Part shown: positions 25,680 through 34,499 of the stretch, piece after piece
Layout of the letters: every line of letters starts with the position of its first letter
How positions within the stretch are numbered: position 1 is the first letter of the stretch
NCBI GenBank assembly: GCA_910574715.1
Contig: CAJTCH010000030.1
Span: 1-61,780 of the forward strand
DNA: 61,780 nt
Direction of reading: 5' to 3'
From: Lachnospiraceae bacterium
GTDB taxonomy: Bacteria > Bacillota > Clostridia > Lachnospirales > Lachnospiraceae
Notes under the pieces: generated by a model
The model's input: the letters and a program-made list of their open reading frames with translations, nothing else
The model's database searches: none
What the model was told of the DNA's origin: nothing
Program-made: the position numbers and the translations under genes

Positions 25680-26384
25680 TCAGCGTTCCTCCCGGCCTTT
25701 TTCAGTCAGCCGCCGAAAGCCCTCTTTTGAGGAACCGTCAATCATCTCCTTGTAGGCGGCCATCTGCTCCCGGATAGAAAGCTGGGGATAGGAGAAAACC
25801 TTATGTTCGGCGGGGATGTCCTGGGGGCCGTGATAATATTCCCTAAAGTCTCCGCTGGTCTGAACCACATAGCCGCCTGGGGCCATGTGGCCGCCCTCGT
25901 TGATGGAAATGTCCCTGCCGTATGCCTTATAGTCGAAATAGTCTTTTAGTTCTTCCGGGATCGGCAAGTCCTCCGCCCAGTAACGGCCCAAGTCCTCCTC
26001 GTTTTCAATGTCCGGGTAAAATTCAAAGCAATCCAGATTTTGCGTCAGATTGATAATATCTGCCACGCTAGAGGTATGCGCCCCCGTATGGAGCACTGCC
26101 TCAAATTTTTCAAGCTCCCCTTGATCAAGCTCCGAGAGCAGGCAGGCCAGGTGGTTTAATTCGTCCAGATTTTCATATTCTCCCAGATAGTCATAGAGCC
26201 CCAGCACATCGCCGTCAAAGCTGGTAATAAAAAATTCCTCATACCGTATGCCGTCCACGCCGATGTGTTTCAGCAACGCCTGCACCTCCTGGGGGCTGGT
26301 GGGAAATTCCAGTGTTTCCCCCACCAGCTCCCCCTCGTTGTATTTGCCGAGGTTGGTAATGTAAGCCTCAAACAAGGATGCCAT
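25680..26384 (-). CDS. ardA: Antirestriction protein ArdA
   Basis: 234 aa, acidic throughout, with the family start FEAYITNLGKYNEGELVGE and the internal EFFITSFDG segment. ArdA proteins mimic DNA and block type I restriction enzymes during conjugative entry. The ATG overlaps the preceding gene stop (TGATG), so it is in the ICE operon. Confidence 0.88.
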   Translation of the reverse strand: MASLFEAYITNLGKYNEGELVGETLEFPTSPQEVQALLKHIGVDGIRYEEFFITSFDGDVLGLYDYLGEYENLDELNHLACLLSELDQGELEKFEAVLHTGAHTSSVADIINLTQNLDCFEFYPDIENEEDLGRYWAEDLPIPEELKDYFDYKAYGRDISINEGGHMAPGGYVVQTSGDFREYYHGPQDIPAEHKVFSYPQLSIREQMAAYKEMIDGSSKEGFRRLTEKGREER

Positions 26385-26725
26385 CAGCGTTTGCCCTGGC
26401 CCTTGACGGTCAAAATGCCCTCAAGGGTGGTGGCGGTAATCCCCAGCCGCTGGGCCACGGCAATATCGTTTTTCATGGCCTCGGTCATGCTGTGGCCGCA
26501 TACCACCAGCACCCGGGAGCGGCGGAGCAGGTCACGGCCAATATCAATGCCGCTTTTATGCTCCTCGGGTACTGCGTCATTGAGGAACAGCGGCAGATAG
26601 AGGGCGGGGCAGATCGGGGCAAAGCCCGCCTCATATACGGCCCGGCAATACTGGGCCGCCAGTTCTGCGTTTTCACTGTCGCCGCCAAACCATGCGGCGG
26701 TAATGTATGCAAGGGGTCGTTTCAT
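26384..26725 (-). CDS. DUF4406/DUF7768-type small protein of the ICE
   Basis: 113 aa starting MKRPLAYITAAWFGGDSENA. The middle (RDLLRRSRVLVVCGHSMTEAM) and the family pattern (AYITA, A...C.....G..P..P, GMxxEI-like region) suggest a nucleoside deoxyribosyltransferase-like fold. Common between parB and ardA in this ICE type; function unknown. Confidence 0.6.
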   Translation of the reverse strand: MKRPLAYITAAWFGGDSENAELAAQYCRAVYEAGFAPICPALYLPLFLNDAVPEEHKSGIDIGRDLLRRSRVLVVCGHSMTEAMKNDIAVAQRLGITATTLEGILTVKGQGKR

Positions 26726-26983
26726 AAGTAAAAACCTCCGTTCTGCAATAAAATCGTTCAACCCTAACCCCCCGCCCTTTCCCAATCATGGGAAAGGGGG
26801 CGGCTCTGGAGGATATACCCCCGCCGCTTGGCCGGAGATAGCACAGCCGGGGCAGGCCGTAAAGGGCAAGCCGCCGCAAGCGGCGGGGCCGTTTGCCCCC
26901 TTGACGGCCCGCTCCCGACTGCGCTTTTTTATCCCCGGCGACGGGGGATATATACCACCAGAGCCATCGCAGAGGGGCAGAGC
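26726..26983. other. GC-rich structured noncoding region
   Basis: Contains four nested or consecutive inverted repeats: CCGCCCTTTCCC with its partner (26772-26803); an outer pair CTCTGGAGGATATACCCCCG (26804-26823) with an imperfect complement at 26942-26963; CCGCCGC/GCGGCGG (26871-26886); and GGGCCGT/ACGGCCC (26886-26910). No gene is supported. Could be an origin, a structured RNA or a recombination scar. Confidence 0.6.
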
Positions 26984-27008
26984 CCCTCGGGACAAAATGT
27001 CTCGAAGT
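26984..27008. repeat. ICE-dispersed palindrome, copy 4 (after parB)
   Basis: Minus-strand ACTTCGAGACA, TTT, TGTCCCGAGGG. Two bases after the parB stop. Confidence 0.75.
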
Positions 27009-27010
27009 GG

Positions 27011-28465
27011 TTACTTGTCTTTTTCCATTTTCTTCGGGGCCTTTGCCAGCTCGGGCGGCTGTTTCTGTTTCCACTCGTCCAGCAGGCCGATGATCTGCTC
27101 TTTCATTTTGGCCGGAGTGACCTCCTTGCCGAAATACTTTTCCAGTTCAGCGGTTGAAATAATCACGCCTCGATCCTCCTTTTTCTTTTCTGATAAGATA
27201 CCGTCAATCACATCGCCGTTGAGCTTGCCCTCCTGATCCAGCTCCCGGAGCTTTTTCGCCTGGGCCACCGAGGGGGATGCCTGCTCCCCGTCAATGGAAA
27301 CGGCGATCAGCCTCTGGTTTTTGGGCTTGATATAGGAAAGCTCCACGGCAGGCATAAAGCCCATCTTTTTATCGTCCACCTTATCCAGCAGTTCCGGCAC
27401 AAGGGAATTGAGCCGCAGATAGCGCATGACTTTTTTATAGTTCATGTCGTGGGCCTCGCCCACGATCTCCACGGAACGCTTGCCAATGTCGCCCTCGGCC
27501 ACATTTTTCAGCCGCCCGCCCTGGTGCTTGATGTCCTCCACTTCCAAATCCAGCAGGGCGGCCAGCTCGCTGGGGAGCGTCTGATCCCTCTGCTTGTTGC
27601 TGTCCTTCATGGCCTGGACAGCCTCGTGGTCGCTCATATCCCGGACGATAAAGGGCATTTCAGATAGCCCGGCCAGTTCACTGCCCCGGCAGCGGCGGTG
27701 GCCCGCCACAATCTCATAGCCGTTTCCGTCCTTTTCCGGGCGGGCAAGGCCCGGCACCATCACGCCGTTTGCCTTAATGGATGCCACTGTCTCCTGCATT
27801 TTGGCATCGTCCCGCACCTTGAACGGATGGGGCCGGAATGTATGGAACGGATGCATCTCGGAAAGTTTCAGATACATGAGCTTGCCTTCCTCCACCGGGC
27901 GGGGAGGGGTGGCTGGCCCGGGCGGAGCCTGCTCCGGGGCGGCGGCCTCCTTTTCGGGAGCCGTTTTCCCAGCCTTTGGGGGCGTTTGGGCGTCCGGGGC
28001 TTTCCCGTCACTTCGGGACACTTTGTCTCGCTTGGACGGCTGGGCCTCGCCGGGGGCCGCCTTGTCAGCCTTGGGCGGGCGGCCCTTGCGGGGCTTTGCC
28101 GCCTCCTTGCCAGCGGGCTCCGCTTTATCCTCCTTCGGGGAACGGCCACGGCGGGGCTTTTTCTGTTCGCCAGCGGTGGGCTGTTCCGCCTCACCGGGAG
28201 CCTGCTCCTTTGCGGGGGCATCCCCGGCTTTCTCTACCTCGGCCCGAGCCGCCTTTCGCTTTTCGCCCATGAGCTCATTGATCTGCTCAAAGGACACTAC
28301 CACATCGCCGGGATCGGGCTTTGCGGGCCCGGCCTGTTCCTGCTGGGGTGTGGGAGCGGCGGCCTGTTCGGGAGCCGGGGCCTGGGGCTGGCCAGCCGTT
28401 ACAGACTCGGGAGCCTCCGGGATTTTTTTCTCACCGGGGCCCGTGTTCAGTTTTTCATCTGCCAT
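27011..28465 (-). CDS. parB: ParB/Spo0J-family partition protein of the ICE
   Basis: 484 aa. The first about 190 residues are low-complexity Ala/Pro/Lys/Glu with repeated RRGRSPKEDKAEP-like units. A ParB nuclease-like domain follows (LSEMHPFHTFRPHPFKVRDD, IVAGHRRCRGSELAG), then a KorB-type helical domain. Acts in partition or maintenance of the excised circle and may bind dispersed DNA sites. Its usual parA partner is not found upstream in this window. Confidence 0.88.
   Translation of the reverse strand: MADEKLNTGPGEKKIPEAPESVTAGQPQAPAPEQAAAPTPQQEQAGPAKPDPGDVVVSFEQINELMGEKRKAARAEVEKAGDAPAKEQAPGEAEQPTAGEQKKPRRGRSPKEDKAEPAGKEAAKPRKGRPPKADKAAPGEAQPSKRDKVSRSDGKAPDAQTPPKAGKTAPEKEAAAPEQAPPGPATPPRPVEEGKLMYLKLSEMHPFHTFRPHPFKVRDDAKMQETVASIKANGVMVPGLARPEKDGNGYEIVAGHRRCRGSELAGLSEMPFIVRDMSDHEAVQAMKDSNKQRDQTLPSELAALLDLEVEDIKHQGGRLKNVAEGDIGKRSVEIVGEAHDMNYKKVMRYLRLNSLVPELLDKVDDKKMGFMPAVELSYIKPKNQRLIAVSIDGEQASPSVAQAKKLRELDQEGKLNGDVIDGILSEKKKEDRGVIISTAELEKYFGKEVTPAKMKEQIIGLLDEWKQKQPPELAKAPKKMEKDK
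28010..28034. repeat. ICE-dispersed palindrome, copy 5 (inside parB)
   Basis: ACTTCGGGACA, CTT, TGTCTCGCTTG. It is read in a different frame from copy 1, so the DNA rather than the peptide is what is shared. Confidence 0.75.
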
Positions 28466-28552
28466 TCATTAACCTCCTTTTCGTTAAAGTTGCACAAATT
28501 TCAGACTTAAATTTCTGTAATTATTTTTTGCCTCCTTCCCGTCTACCCACGC

Positions 28553-28588
28553 AAAAAAGCCGCCCGGTTTTGATGGCCGGACGGCCTT
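28553..28588 (-). terminator. Terminator-like hairpin upstream of parB
   Basis: On the minus strand GCCGTCCGG pairs with CCGGGCGGC, followed by six T residues. It would stop transcripts entering parB from upstream, as an attenuator or as the terminator of a lost gene. The rest of 28466-28735 is noncoding, with a CCTTACCG direct repeat near 28678-28695; the ICE/chromosome boundary probably lies here but cannot be fixed. Confidence 0.6.
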
Positions 28589-28735
28589 TCAGCGTAATGT
28601 GATAGATCAAATATTATTTTTGTTGTTGGTAGGCTCCGAAAAGCCTTGTATTTGCGGTTTTCCTAATTTATATGGCCCTTACCGGGACCTTACCGTATTG
28701 TTGTCGAAATCCCCGGAAATCTGCCCGGCAAGGTA

Positions 28736-29269
28736 TTACATATTATCATTTAATTTGGCATATACATACGTATCTTTCCAAATCTCTTTTCCAGTTTCAT
28801 CTCTCCAGAAATATACATTTTTTCTAAAATGAGCTTCACGCTGAAATTCTAACGCTTCAAGTAATTTCCATGAATTCTTATTGTCGGGGTCACATTCTGC
28901 GTATATCCTATGCACACCATTTGAAAATGCCTGTTGAATTAAAGCCTTGCAGCTCTCAGCAGCATAACCTTTTCCCCAATAATTTTGATTAAATACATAT
29001 CCTATTTCCAGTGCTTCAAAGTCACGTTTTCCCATATAAACATTTCCAATCATTTTATGCATATTTTTCAATTCGACAGCAATCATTTCATCTGTACCTA
29101 TGCGCCAATCAAGATTTTCTTTTGTTTCATCAAAAGATAGCGGTTTATATGGTTCGTATTTCACAACTTCTTTATCAGATAAATATTCAAACAAGTCCTG
29201 TATATCTTCTTTCATGTATCTTCTTAAAATTAATCTTTCTGATTCGGCTACGATTATTTTATTCCCCAT
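28736..29269 (-). CDS. GNAT-family N-acetyltransferase (RimJ/RimL-like)
   Basis: 177 aa. Start ESERLILRRYMKEDIQDLFE is the RimJ/RimL-like beta-1/alpha-1 pattern. The acetyl-CoA loop is NYWGKGYAAESCKALIQ (about residues 96-112), followed by HRIYAECDPDNKNSWKLLE. Substrate unknown (protein N-terminus or small molecule). AT-rich compared with the ICE; first chromosomal-looking gene past the ICE. Confidence 0.85.
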   Translation of the reverse strand: MGNKIIVAESERLILRRYMKEDIQDLFEYLSDKEVVKYEPYKPLSFDETKENLDWRIGTDEMIAVELKNMHKMIGNVYMGKRDFEALEIGYVFNQNYWGKGYAAESCKALIQQAFSNGVHRIYAECDPDNKNSWKLLEALEFQREAHFRKNVYFWRDETGKEIWKDTYVYAKLNDNM

Positions 29270-29383
29270 GCATTCTCTCCTTATGCTCCTTATATTGTTC
29301 TGTGAAAATTATAGAAATTTCCATTTCCTCCACATGAAATAGTATAATCTATTTTATTATTGATAGGGGAACGCTTTGAATTT

Positions 29384-29430
29384 ATAATAAAAGATGTGCC
29401 ACATTTTCTACATGGCACATCTTTTATTAT
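29384..29430. terminator. 18-bp stem terminator between the GNAT and CD3324-type genes
   Basis: Perfect arms (29384-29401 and 29413-29430, core AAAAGATGTGCCA) with T/A-rich edges on both strands. It overlaps the stop codon of the CD3324-type gene. Confidence 0.85.
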
Positions 29431-29705
29431 AAGTTCTTTGTTTTTTCCTGCCTTATAATTCTTTGAATACTTTTTTCCACAAGAAAATATTTTTGGGAGA
29501 GTTGCTTAATTGAAAGCCCGCTAATATATTCCATGTAAATATTTGTATTTCGTATAGATAGTTCTCTTTTTGCCAAAGTATCAACTTTTCGTCCTTTTTT
29601 CTTAGATTCCGATTTCGGGATATAGATAATCTGACCATCTACATAGGATTGTATCTGCCTAATTATCTCCATTGGCAATACATCTTTTGCACTTATATAG
29701 TTCAT
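29427..29705 (-). CDS. CD3324-family helix-turn-helix protein
   Basis: 92 aa from the ATG at 29705 (AGGAGG eight bases upstream). NYISAKDVLPMEIIRQIQSY, GQIIYIPK and YISGLSIKQLSQKYFLVEKS match the CD3324 family of small clostridial HTH proteins; the last segment is the probable DNA-binding helix pair. Function unknown. Its ribosome site and start lie inside an inverted-repeat structure. Confidence 0.7.
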   Translation of the reverse strand: MNYISAKDVLPMEIIRQIQSYVDGQIIYIPKSESKKKGRKVDTLAKRELSIRNTNIYMEYISGLSIKQLSQKYFLVEKSIQRIIRQEKTKNL

Positions 29706-29750
29706 GTGCTGCACCTCCTAAAGAAATCATTTAGGATAAGCATGAACTAT
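29697..29750 (-). promoter_or_regulatory. Nested inverted repeats covering the start of the CD3324-type gene
   Basis: ATAGTTCATG (29697-29706) pairs with CATGAACTAT (29741-29750). Inside, CCTAAA (29717-29722) pairs with TTTAGG (29730-29735). In the mRNA the start codon is in the outer arm and AGGAGG adjoins the inner arm. Could be an operator or a translation-control fold. Confidence 0.55.
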
Positions 29751-29932
29751 TACTTTTTATTTTTTGCAATAGCTCATGCTATGCAGCTTTTGTTCTACTC
29801 ATAAATTAATCTTACCTCCTCTGCTAAAAAATATTATATATTTTAAAACAGTTAAAATCAATGCTCAGTTTGGTTTTCTGATATATAAAGATTTGGAAGA
29901 TTCCGTAGTAGTCGGCATTGTGTGTATAGCTA

Positions 29933-31879
29933 TCATATATCTATCTCATGCATCCATACGGCCATCTCTCCCACCCCGCGGTTATTCCAGAGGTAGTAAG
30001 GAATATATTTCAGTACCTTTTCTTCATATTCATTCGGCCGTTCAAATCGATACAGACTATTATCCCATTCATCTATACGGAACTGTCTCCCTGTAACCTC
30101 AAGATCAATCTCTTCTTCCTCTAATATCCCCTGTATTTCACGAATCTCACTGTCCCTGCCAAGAAACATTCTGGTAATTCCACTACCATTATCTATCTCT
30201 TCCAGACAATAGATAAGCGGTCCCTTGGAGAGCGCCACCTTTCCCAAGTCTTCTCTTACACTCGGATGGGCGTAATTCTTCCTCGGAATCATCTCGAACT
30301 CAATCTGTACCTGATCTCCATTCTTAAATTCCCGTTCTATAAAGATATACCCTTTCTTCGGCTCATTGCAAACCTCTTCTCCATTGAGACATACACGGTA
30401 CTTACCGCACCATCCTGGAATTCTAAGCGCCAACATATACTCTGCAGTTCCTTGCATGGTAAGACACACATCACCGCTCCAGGGAATCTTGCTGTCTACC
30501 AGAATCCGCACATCATCAAAAGGCAATACCACTTCTCCGCCTATGTATAGATGAAATGCTGCCAGCTTCTCACCGACAGAACATGCATAATTCCCTACAG
30601 ATGCGATCATTCGTGCCAAATTCGGCGGACAGCATGCACATCCAAACCATTTCTGTCTCTCTATAGCGACATGCGTTTTTCTCTGATCCTTTTTACACGC
30701 TTCTGGATTTATCTCCAATGGATTCACATAGAAAAAGCGTTTTCCATCCATTGACATCCCGCTGACGCATCCATTGTAAAGAGCTCTTTCCATCACATCT
30801 GCATAGTCACTGTCAAGTTCTTCCTCCAACATTCTTCTTGCCCAGAATACAAGACCGATCGACGCACACGTCTCTCCATATATCTCAGCATTAGGCAGAT
30901 CATATCCAAAAGTAAATGCCTCTCCATATTCAGAGGATCCGATTGCACCAGTAATATACATTTGTCTCTTAGTCACATCAGTCCATAGCCTTTTTACTGC
31001 TTTCAGAAGGCTTTCATCCTGTATTTCCTTTGCCAAAGCCGTCATCCCTGAATATAGATATACCGCCCTTACCGCATGACCTTCTGCCACATCCTGCTCT
31101 CTTACCGGTTTCCCAGCCTGATAATACTGATATTGAAAAAGGCTGTCTTTCCAATAAAATGTATTTCCATTCTTCTTTTGCTCCTCGGCAAAATACAATG
31201 GTGAACGTCCTCTTTCATTAATAAAATAAGCTGCTAAGTTAAGATATCGCTCTTCACCTGTTACATGATACAGCCGTACCAGTGCCATTTCTATAATCTC
31301 ATGTCCCGGGTAGGCATGAATCTTACCGGATTTTGCACCAAATGTCCGGTCTATGCAGTCTGCAAGCCTTTGAACAATAGTCAGAAGTTTCTTCTTTCCT
31401 GTTCCTTCGTAATATGCAACTCCCGCCTCAATCATATGTCCCGCACAATACAACTCATGATTGTCCGCAAGATTCGTCCACCTTTTCTCCAAACCATTAA
31501 TGATATAATAAGTATCCAGGTATCCGTCTTCCCGCTGGGCTTTTTCTATGATTTCAATAGCCTGATCAGCTGTGCTCTCTAAATCACTGTCCTCATGCCA
31601 TGCCAGAGTGTATCCAACTGCTTCCAGCCATTTAGCCAAATCGCTGTCCTGAAACACATATCCGCCGAATTCTCCTTCGGCCATCCCTGCAGCTATCTTA
31701 AAATTATGAATACAATGACTGGGGACTGTATCCTTTAACTGGTCATTCAATGCTTTCCATTGATATGGAATCATCTCTGTTCTGACAATTTCCATCTTTG
31801 ATTTCCAAAATGTATCGTTAACGCGGTAATCCTTCACCGCTTTCTGATTTCTTACATTTACGCAATACATGAACATCAA
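29933..31879 (-). CDS. GH127 beta-L-arabinofuranosidase (DUF1680 family)
   Basis: Up to 648 aa, no signal peptide, so cytoplasmic. Family hallmarks: NHELYCAGHMIEAGVAYYE, EIYGETCASIGLVFWARR and the zinc/catalytic region GCACCPPNLARMI (about residues 414-426), where one Cys of the CC pair is the nucleophile in characterised GH127 enzymes. YNGCVSGMS supplies another zinc ligand Cys. Releases L-arabinose from arabino-oligosaccharides. The start is doubtful: the listed ATG overlaps the T-run of an upstream terminator and lacks a ribosome site. Confidence 0.88.
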   Translation of the reverse strand: MMFMYCVNVRNQKAVKDYRVNDTFWKSKMEIVRTEMIPYQWKALNDQLKDTVPSHCIHNFKIAAGMAEGEFGGYVFQDSDLAKWLEAVGYTLAWHEDSDLESTADQAIEIIEKAQREDGYLDTYYIINGLEKRWTNLADNHELYCAGHMIEAGVAYYEGTGKKKLLTIVQRLADCIDRTFGAKSGKIHAYPGHEIIEMALVRLYHVTGEERYLNLAAYFINERGRSPLYFAEEQKKNGNTFYWKDSLFQYQYYQAGKPVREQDVAEGHAVRAVYLYSGMTALAKEIQDESLLKAVKRLWTDVTKRQMYITGAIGSSEYGEAFTFGYDLPNAEIYGETCASIGLVFWARRMLEEELDSDYADVMERALYNGCVSGMSMDGKRFFYVNPLEINPEACKKDQRKTHVAIERQKWFGCACCPPNLARMIASVGNYACSVGEKLAAFHLYIGGEVVLPFDDVRILVDSKIPWSGDVCLTMQGTAEYMLALRIPGWCGKYRVCLNGEEVCNEPKKGYIFIEREFKNGDQVQIEFEMIPRKNYAHPSVREDLGKVALSKGPLIYCLEEIDNGSGITRMFLGRDSEIREIQGILEEEEIDLEVTGRQFRIDEWDNSLYRFERPNEYEEKVLKYIPYYLWNNRGVGEMAVWMHEIDI

Positions 31880-31924
31880 AAAAAGGCTATTCGCCGCAAA
31901 TCATAAAAAAACTGCGAATAGCCT
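31877..31924 (-). terminator. Rho-independent terminator after the cytidylate-kinase-like gene
   Basis: AGGCTATTCGC (31884-31894) pairs with GCGAATAGCCT (31914-31924), followed on the minus strand by seven T residues. Confidence 0.85.
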
Positions 31925-31938
31925 ATTATCAATCTGAC

Positions 31939-32979
31939 TTAACGAGCCTCCCCGCTGCTGATCATCCTCATGATCAGATCCACAGACCCCTGAATCCCGT
32001 AACTCGCGCTGTTGATACAGAGATCATAATTCTTCGCCTTCCCCCAGTTGCGTCCGGTATAATACTTATAATATTTAATATGTGCCTTATCAAGCTTCGC
32101 CAAGAGTCTCTGCGCCTTCTTCTCATTCTCCACGCCGCGCACCTCCATAACCCGATGAATCCGCTGCTCAAGCGGCGCCGTGATGAAGATGCTGATATGC
32201 GGGATCCGGTTATTGGTAAGAATCGCGTCTGCGCACCGCCCCATCACCACGAAATCCTCTCTCTTCGCCATATCACATAACAGATCGCTCTGGTTGAAGA
32301 ATACCGCATCCTTCTTCGGAAGTCCATGATATCGGTTGAACTCCCGTAATTTCTCTTTGAGCGTCGACTTCGGCGCAGGTGCAAAAGCCGGTATCTCGTT
32401 TATATACTGCCTGCTGTCCGCAGCCCCCTTCTTATAAGGATAGCCTCCCTTATCCCGCACAAAAGCCTTCTCAGCCTCCAGACGCTTCAATACCTCGTCG
32501 AAGATCTCCACATCATAGTAATTGATCTTCAGCGTATCAGCCAGAGTAAATCCAATCTCACTGCCTCCGCAGCCATATGTCCGCCCAATACAGATGATCA
32601 GATGGTCCTTCTCCCCGAAACGGGCCTGCAGATTCAGTGTATTCAGCTGCGCCATCTTCTCATCCAGAATATCCCCCTTGATAAAGCTGGTGGGAAGCTC
32701 CGTCACTTCTTTTAAGATCTCATCGTATTTTGCCATGACCTGATGCCTGGCTGCATGGCTTGGAATCGTCCGCGCCATATTACTGATCAGCGCCAGCTCG
32801 TTTCTGAGGATATGGGCCTGGTTGCGTTCATGCATCATACGGACGGTCTCCTCGATACAATCTTCCTTCTTTCCGTTAAATACGCGTCCCAGAGAGGAGC
32901 CAAGTTCTCTGTAAACCTCCTCATCCAGATCATAGATCCGTCCGGCAAGCTCTCTTAAATTCTTCTCTTCATTTGCCAT
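31939..32979 (-). CDS. Cytidylate kinase-like family protein
   Basis: 346 aa. N-terminal helical domain, then a kinase-like domain with IICIGRTYGCGGSEIGFTLA (a modified P-loop, about residues 128-147), DVEIFDEVLKR and the DFVVMGRCADAIL segment. This is the clostridial cytidylate-kinase-like family, which carries an extra N-terminal region and is distinct from Cmk; substrate unproven. Good GGAGGAGG ribosome site. Overlaps nothing; 15 bp after the antiporter gene. Confidence 0.8.
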   Translation of the reverse strand: MANEEKNLRELAGRIYDLDEEVYRELGSSLGRVFNGKKEDCIEETVRMMHERNQAHILRNELALISNMARTIPSHAARHQVMAKYDEILKEVTELPTSFIKGDILDEKMAQLNTLNLQARFGEKDHLIICIGRTYGCGGSEIGFTLADTLKINYYDVEIFDEVLKRLEAEKAFVRDKGGYPYKKGAADSRQYINEIPAFAPAPKSTLKEKLREFNRYHGLPKKDAVFFNQSDLLCDMAKREDFVVMGRCADAILTNNRIPHISIFITAPLEQRIHRVMEVRGVENEKKAQRLLAKLDKAHIKYYKYYTGRNWGKAKNYDLCINSASYGIQGSVDLIMRMISSGEAR

Positions 32980-32994
32980 CCTAAATCCTCCTCC

Positions 32995-34341
32995 CTATCG
33001 GAAAAACAATAACGTATCCAGCAAAAATACCGGAACCAGAACCATCAGTGACCATCCTATATACCGGAAGAACGACGGCATATGGATACCATTCTCATCC
33101 GCGATCGCCTTCACCATGAAATTCGGCGCATTTCCAATATATGTATTGGCTCCCATGAATACCGCGCCGCAGGAAATCGCCGTCAGCACTTTCACAGGCA
33201 CCATACCAAGAGCTGTAACAAGCCCGTCATTAAAACCAATCGCACCCGCTGTCGTCAAGAATACCAGATAGGTCGGCGTATTGTCAAGGAAGCTTGAGAG
33301 CACGCCCGTCGTCCAGAACATCTGGTAAGGCTCTGTAATCCCAAGGCCCGCGCCCATCCCCTTCAGTATCGCCAGGGCAGGCTGCATCGTGATAAAGATT
33401 CCGATGAATAACGTCCCGACTTCCTGAATCGCACCCCAGGTAAAATGGTTCTTCTTCCGGATTACCGGGTCCGTCGTCCGAAATGACAGGAAAGCCGCGA
33501 TCAGAATGATCACGATCTCAATCATCGCCGGAAAACTTAACGATACTTCCTTGAAAATGTGTATCCCCCGCACATGTCCTTCTGCATCCTGAAACATCGG
33601 AAGATCCGGCAGAATCCCGCTTAAAACGACTGCTGCCACGATCATAGCAAGAAAAATCAGGTTGTGAAGACCACGGATCTGTATCTTCGTACCTGGCTTG
33701 CTGATATCTGGCTTCCGCCCCCTCGCCATATCCCGGCAATACCGCTTTCTGTCAATAAAATAGAAAATGATCAAAAGCACCACCATGTTAAATATCATGA
33801 TCGGCAGCAAATGCAGGCTCCAGAAGAACGGAACCCCCCTGGAGAACCCCATCAGAAGCGGCGGATCTCCGATCGGTGTCAGACATCCTCCGATATTAGA
33901 AACCAGGAAGATGAAGAACACCAGAATATGCGAACGGTTCCTTCTCCAGGCATTCATCTTGATAACCGGACGCACCATCAGCATACTCGCCCCCGTCGTC
34001 CCAATCCAGCTAGACAGCAGCGTACCGATCGTAAGAAGAATGATATTCACCCTGGGCGAACCTGCCAGATCCCCTTCCATCGTGATATTTCCGGCTACGC
34101 AGAATAACCCAAACAACAGCACAATAAATGTCAGATAATCGTTGATCAGACATTCCAACACCGTCTCTAACGCCGTCCCGGCTCCGAACAAGACCCCAAA
34201 GGGTATAATGAAAAGAATCGACCATCCCGCAACTACCAAGGGCTGATGCGACTCCCACCACTCTCCTTTAACCAGCGGAAGCACCGCAATACAGAATAAA
34301 AGCCCTGCAAATGGAATACAGAGCCACATTGGTATCGTCAT
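32995..34341 (-). CDS. Sodium:proton antiporter-like membrane protein (NhaD/ArsB-like)
   Basis: 448 aa with about 11-12 membrane helices. SNIGGCLTPIGDPPLLMGF and GVLSSFLDNTPTYLVFL are the paired hairpin motifs of the ion-transporter superfamily (NhaD/CitM/ArsB group). Intact, with GGAGGAAG before the ATG. Ion specificity cannot be read from sequence. Probably co-transcribed with the cytidylate-kinase-like gene. Confidence 0.82.
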   Translation of the reverse strand: MTIPMWLCIPFAGLLFCIAVLPLVKGEWWESHQPLVVAGWSILFIIPFGVLFGAGTALETVLECLINDYLTFIVLLFGLFCVAGNITMEGDLAGSPRVNIILLTIGTLLSSWIGTTGASMLMVRPVIKMNAWRRNRSHILVFFIFLVSNIGGCLTPIGDPPLLMGFSRGVPFFWSLHLLPIMIFNMVVLLIIFYFIDRKRYCRDMARGRKPDISKPGTKIQIRGLHNLIFLAMIVAAVVLSGILPDLPMFQDAEGHVRGIHIFKEVSLSFPAMIEIVIILIAAFLSFRTTDPVIRKKNHFTWGAIQEVGTLFIGIFITMQPALAILKGMGAGLGITEPYQMFWTTGVLSSFLDNTPTYLVFLTTAGAIGFNDGLVTALGMVPVKVLTAISCGAVFMGANTYIGNAPNFMVKAIADENGIHMPSFFRYIGWSLMVLVPVFLLDTLLFFR

Positions 34342-34499
34342 AATTTCATCTTCCTCCTTGTGAAATATTTATCAATTTACCAAAATATTATAATCAAATG
34401 TATTTCCAGATTCAAGTAGAAAATATACCAATTCTTAATTCATATTTGCATTGGGAAATATACAATTTAGAAAAAATAATTTTTAGCAATTCCTGAACA

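Noticed and set aside
27698..28510. 270-aa plus-strand frame opposite parB
   Set aside because: Mirror of the Ala/Pro/Lys-rich parB N-terminus; no ribosome site and low-complexity composition.
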